Assembly: GCA_950295325.1 (NCBI GenBank)
Contig: OX485808.1
Span: 40,943,180-41,007,179 of the forward strand
Length of the DNA: 64,000 bases
Direction of reading: 5' to 3'
DNA from: Polytrichum commune
Taxonomy: Eukaryota; Streptophyta; Polytrichopsida; Polytrichales; Polytrichaceae
Both the position numbers and the translations under genes were made by a program. Shown here one piece after another: positions 60,083 to 64,000 of this stretch. Within the stretch, counting starts at the first letter, position 1, and every line of letters starts with the position of its first letter. Under the pieces are notes generated by a model. That model saw only the letters and a list, made by a program, of their open reading frames with translations, was not told the origin of the DNA and made no database searches.

Positions 60083-60246
60083 TTTTTTTTTTGTTTTTGG
60101 AAACACAAGAGGCGTGTGTCCACCTAGCTAGGTTATTCTGTCAAGTAGAGAGAAGATTTCATAGCCGGGAATCGAACCAACAACCACGTCATTTGGTTTT
60201 GTGTACCTTTCCACTATCATCTGGTAGTTTAGGGTCATCTTGGACC
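60083..60246 (-). mobile_element. tRNA-derived SINE, third copy
   Basis: The T run with TTTTTGTTTTTGG at 60083, CTGTCAAGTAGAGAGAAGA, ATAGCCGGGAATCGAACC and CATCTGGTAGTTTAGGGTCA align with the copy at 30980-31177 in the same orientation, with an internal deletion. Box B on the minus strand reads GGTTCGATTCC. A possible duplication is GTGATGATG at 60073 and 60260, but the right one lies 13 bp beyond the expected end. Confidence 0.8.
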
Positions 60247-60682
60247 TTAAGGGACGGCGGTGATGATGATGAGAGTTATGCAAGGCCACCGGAAGGGAGA
60301 AGATTGCAACTTCTTAAACCTACCTACGGGCCACTTCTCACATGAGCCAAGGGCCATGACCATGTAATTGTGAGGGTCCTTGAACCAAAGGTCACGATCT
60401 CATTCAAAGGTCATATCAATTGTTTAATTGACATTGATCTATGAGAATTTGCATCAACCCTACCTCTTGGAGGTGGGCCTGAAGCAAATTCCGACAAATC
60501 TTGAAATAATATTTATAGTCTACCATGTAGGATGTAGACTTTTCATCCATGTGATTTTTGTGGGCCCTTAGATCTTCATTGTCTAGTGTGAAGTGAACTT
60601 TGACGGTCTCGGCCTTCTTGACCAATGAGAGATCTTAGAATGCAATGGTCATGGGCCTTCAGTCTCATGTGTGAAGTGGCCC
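60247..60682. other. Gene-free stretch
   Basis: Short sequence between the SINE and the next MITE. It has repeated words with CATGGGCC/GGCCATGACC (about 60350 and 60648) and no recognisable ORF. Confidence 0.4.
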
Positions 60683-61056
60683 TAAGGTATGTGGGAGTTG
60701 TTCGGTATGTTTTTCATGCTCTTCAACTTCAACCAGTTAGACTTGTATAGCGAGACTTGTGTTGCACAAGCGAATCTACGATGAAGTAACAAGCAAAAAT
60801 TCAAATGAAAATTAGACCTCCCCTAGTTTAGTTATGGATATGAGAAGTACACCTTTTGTTATTGTTATGTTAACTGAATATATAGATCCTCCCAATTGTG
60901 CTCATTGTCGAGTGTGGAATACTTCATACGAATTGAAGATTTAGTCCGTTCTCTTTCAAATATGTATCTTCATTCCTTCATCCTCACCGAACCACACACC
61001 AATCAAATACATGTGTCCGATTGAAAAAAGCAACCAAATAACACCCACATATCTTA
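60683..61056 (+). mobile_element. AGGTATG-family MITE, full length
   Basis: Left TAAGGTATGTGGGAGTTGTT and right AACCAAATAACACCCACATA followed by TCTTA form the TIR. The interior (GAGACTTGTGTTGCACAAGC, TAGTTTAGTTATGGATA, CGAACCACACACCAATCAAA) matches the 48.8- and 63.2-kb copies. About 374 bp. Confidence 0.82.
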
Positions 61057-62777
61057 TGTGCTTCGACAATACAATCAATGAAAAGTTGGAGTATTTTGAA
61101 TTACAAAAATAAATTGTTAAGATTGTTTTATTCTATTGGTTCAATTTCCACATGAACAAGGATTTATGCTATAGAGATCAAGATCTATCACATACTTAGA
61201 GGTTTTGCTCAAAATTTGGACACTCATGTCTAGAGTCAAACTTCTTTGGTTCAATGAAAACACCAAGTACTTTATCATGACACTGGATCGCATGGGAGAC
61301 TACACATGAGAAAACTTTATGAAAGAGAATTAGATTTGCAAAATTTACAACCACACAATCATCTATGGCTTTAGTAACTAAGTTTTTGCTCATAAATCAT
61401 GTTCATACTTACATGGGGGGCCATGAGATGTGGAGCTTCCTTTAAATATATGTAAAATATAGTACGACATAAATGGCAAGCTAAATATACCTTTCTTTTA
61501 GGAAAAAACATGTTATTGTACTACAAAAGTTGATTTCTTAAAAATATGTGAAAACAAATCGATAGCGTTGGATAGCATAGTATGATGACCCCCTTCACAC
61601 GTAGAGTATGGTTAATGCAACGCACGTGAGTGCAAAAACGAAAGAGACAACGTTGACATGAATGAGAGTCGTTTTCCTCCATGTCTCATAAGGAAATTCG
61701 GACTAGGGTACATGCCCACTTGTTATAGGTACAACTTCAATGCAAGTGCAATTTTTACATGTAAGTTATCTAATAACTTATCCCCTAGATGAGTGACTCC
61801 ATGAATCGTGGAGCCCAAACTCCATGCGTCATCGTGGTGGCCACAAAGCCCAAAAGGCAACAACACGGTCGAAGTTTGTTATCAACACTACCGAATTTTG
61901 CGGCGCTCGTGGGATCGATTGAAAGGGAGCTTCTCCACTTCAAGACCCACCTCAACTACCTCGTGTGTAATGGTTAGCTTGCACGGCCACGATTAACGTA
62001 GGTATGGGTCGTGGTGGCTACCCTAAGGTGAGTGAATCTATCGTTTAAGAATGGCCAACTTCTCTTATAATAGTACTATTTTTTATTTTAGGGTTCAAGG
62101 TTTAGGAAACTATGGACATACAAGAATTCACAAGGTCCCTCTAAACCCAAGAATGTGACACCACCTCATCCAAGATATTTGTCAAAGGCAAAACATTTCG
62201 TCCTCCACTTACCTCATTTTATTAGGTTATTGTACAAATCATCGTGAGCATAACAAAATTTTATGTGTTTAACGTACTCTAAATTTAACGCAATGACTAT
62301 GAACTATGACTATGGATTGTCACTTCTTTTTAGTATATAAACAATTAAAATCAAGCTTAAATCGAGGAAAAATGAACATATTTCCATAGGATTGCATGAC
62401 ATGAAGTCTTAAGATCAACGTTGAAGAAATTTGTTACCAACAATATTCTTTTCTACTTATTTTGAGTTAATTAGTGATGAAAATCGTGCTACCCCGGGAT
62501 ACAATCACTTAAGAGTACCTATTGAAGATCATGATTCGTCTCTTATGAACTCATCATGTTGATTACTTTGTTGGTTTGTTGGAATTTAGGGAGTAAATTT
62601 TTGTGACACCTTCTAGGGGGGGAGAGTCAAGACATGGAAAATGGAAATGAGCATTGTACACGTGATGGTGTTTTAAAATTTTATAAGCAATTTAATCTTT
62701 AATTCAAGAACATCCATCCTATCTTCATCTAATGTGACCCAATTACAATGAATTGACAACAAACTTGGGAGAGGTAG
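61057..62777. other. Gene-free stretch
   Basis: No supported gene. AACAAACTTGGGAGAGGTA at about 62758 recurs at about 17033 (AACAAACTTGGGAGGGGTA) with a similar left flank (CAATGAATTAACAACAAACT), so another short dispersed repeat precedes the MITE at 62778. Confidence 0.45.
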
Positions 62778-63152
62778 TACACTAAACATTGAATTAGTGT
62801 CATATAGTATTTTATGTCACTGCGGTAATTTTTCTAATGACACTTCTCATGTATAAGTTCACAAGTATTGTTATCCCAACTTACTTTTGGTTCTTCCAAA
62901 TGTCAATTATAGAAACAAAATTTGATATATTATGCATCCTAACGATTCTATAATGAAATATTGTCATGGATGATTGAAACTTGGACAAAAAAATCACTTA
63001 GTAATTGCAACATTGTAAATCTACAATGCCCAACAAAATCTACAAGTAACAAAAAATGTTAAATTCACGTTTATTGTTGGTGACACTACACATGCGGTTT
63101 TAAATTTAGTAACGATTAGAATTGGTGAAACTAAATACAATATTTAGTGTAG
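62778..63152 (+). mobile_element. CTACACTAAATA-family MITE, full length
   Basis: The left end TACACTAAACATTGAATTAG is mirrored by the right end AAATACAATATTTAGTGTAG. Interior words (GTTATCCCAACTTACTTTTG, GTCATGGATGATTGAAACTT, TTGGTGACACTACACATG) match the copies at 17775 and 34889. 375 bp, non-coding. Confidence 0.8.
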
Positions 63153-63171
63153 TCCCTCCTCCAACAGACAA

Positions 63172-63563
63172 TAAGGTATGTGGGTGTCATTCCAATTTTT
63201 TTTCCATTTCCATATTCTCCAACTTCTACTAGTACATTTACTCAATGAAACTTGTGTTGCATCGGCAAGTCTAAAATGAAACACGAGCACGAATCATATT
63301 GAAAATCAGACAGCCCATGATTTAGTTATGGTTAATCGAAAGTGCATGTTCATTGCTTTCTTAATTGAATACACAAGGTCCTCACAATTGTGTTCGATGT
63401 TGAACATGGAGTAGTTGATAAAATGTGAAGATGCAAATGCAATCTCTTTTTTAAACACGTGTCTTTGTGGTGTGTGTGTTCTTTGATCCTCATCTAATCA
63501 CATATTGAGGGGGAGGGGGGGGGGTCCGATTAAAAAAGTAACCGAATAACACCCGCACACCTC
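63172..63563 (+). mobile_element. AGGTATG-family MITE, full length
   Basis: Left TAAGGTATGTGGGTGTCATT and right AACCGAATAACACCCGCACA followed by CCTC form the TIR. Internal words as in the other full copies (GAAACTTGTGTTGCATCGGC, CATGATTTAGTTATGGTTA). A G homopolymer near 63510 interrupts the right part. It begins 20 bp after the preceding MITE ends. Confidence 0.78.
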
Positions 63564-64000
63564 GGGTGCTGTGGACCTAAATCCGTGGGAGGCCCTAATA
63601 CCAAACTAGGTGTCCGCCAAATCGATAAGCCTATTATGTACGCGTGGCGAAGATGTTAAGGCATGTTCTCATAACCAACATAAGAAGTAGGTCACAAACT
63701 TATAGTGTCACCTAGATTTTTCTTTTAAAAGATGACTAGGGTCGGTCTACCCTATGATTGGGATGACCTAGCAAGGAAACACACTTTGAATGCCACCGAG
63801 AACATTTTGGGGAATTTGCTCGGTTTTAGGGGAGGGAACTCGGTGATTGGCCCACCATGGGTGCCACCCGGGCATGCTCTAAAGCCACCCGGGGTATCCA
63901 AGGTCCGACCATGCAAATTTCGGTCAAAGGCCCCACAACTTGCCCCTCATTAAATTGCATGAGAAAAAGGGACAAGCATCGAGTCATTGTGAGTTGAGTC
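63564..64000. other. GC-richer window end, no gene called
   Basis: A 73-codon + strand ORF (63732-63953) is Pro/Gly-rich and resembles nothing known. Words such as CCACCCGGGCATGC give this end a composition unlike the AT-rich DNA before it, so a different repeat may begin here and continue outside. Confidence 0.4.

Noticed and set aside
1-64000. CRISPR array, rRNA, functional tRNA or organelle-derived insert
   Set aside because: No regular short repeats with unique spacers, no rRNA-like or intact tRNA cloverleaf sequence, and no recognisable plastid or mitochondrial genes were seen; the only tRNA-like boxes belong to SINEs.

Overview
The window is nuclear DNA from a land plant. The evidence is GT-AG introns, a plastid-targeted protein, a wall-associated-type receptor kinase, an intronic and intergenic landscape full of plant-type MITEs, a tRNA-derived SINE and short runs of the plant telomere motif TTTAGGG. 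The lineage cannot be fixed from sequence alone. Low gene density, heavily decayed repeats and fairly divergent proteins would fit a non-flowering vascular plant (gymnosperm, fern or lycophyte), but this is inference.

Four protein genes are supported, all on the + strand. (1) 12502-16329: a four-exon gene for a 303-residue, probably plastid/thylakoid protein with a Pro/Ser-rich linker and one membrane span; its function is not recognised. (2) 20684-21334: an intronless mitochondrial adrenodoxin-type [2Fe-2S] ferredoxin. (3) 44536-48188: a three-exon wall-associated-kinase-like receptor kinase of 743 residues. (4) 50646-56033: an eleven-exon gene for V-type H+-ATPase subunit H, 438 residues. 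For all three multi-exon genes I could choose GT-AG junctions that keep the reading frame from start to stop. The four genes show no shared pathway; they are ordinary dispersed plant genes.

The rest is repeats. From 3.6 to 7.2 kb lies a GC-richer block with a 526-codon minus-strand ORF (coiled coil, basic tail) that looks like a non-autonomous transposon protein. Small DNA transposons are everywhere: a hAT-type MITE family with 8-bp target duplications (four copies), a CACTA-type foldback with a TTA duplication at 25501-25822, a family of about 375 bp with TIRs beginning AGGTATGTGGGTGTTATT (three full copies and many relics), a family with TIRs beginning CTACACTAAATA (four copies), and several other long inverted repeats. 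A tRNA-derived SINE occurs three times, once with a perfect 15-bp target duplication. A decayed LINE lies at 32.3-33.3 kb, and a C-rich, retroelement-like stretch with a candidate LTR lies at 36.9-40.7 kb.

Two themes stand out. First, insertions are nested: a hAT MITE sits inside an AGGTATG-family MITE at 19.5-20.1 kb, and a SINE sits inside another hAT MITE at 2.0-2.4 kb, giving a relative order of activity. Second, non-coding parts of the genes carry degenerate tandem duplications: a repeated unit with a splice acceptor in intron 1 of the plastid-protein gene, six copies of a 3'UTR-derived unit behind the ferredoxin gene, and duplicated segments in introns of the kinase and V-ATPase genes. 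I found no CRISPR array, rRNA, functional tRNA gene or organelle insertion.
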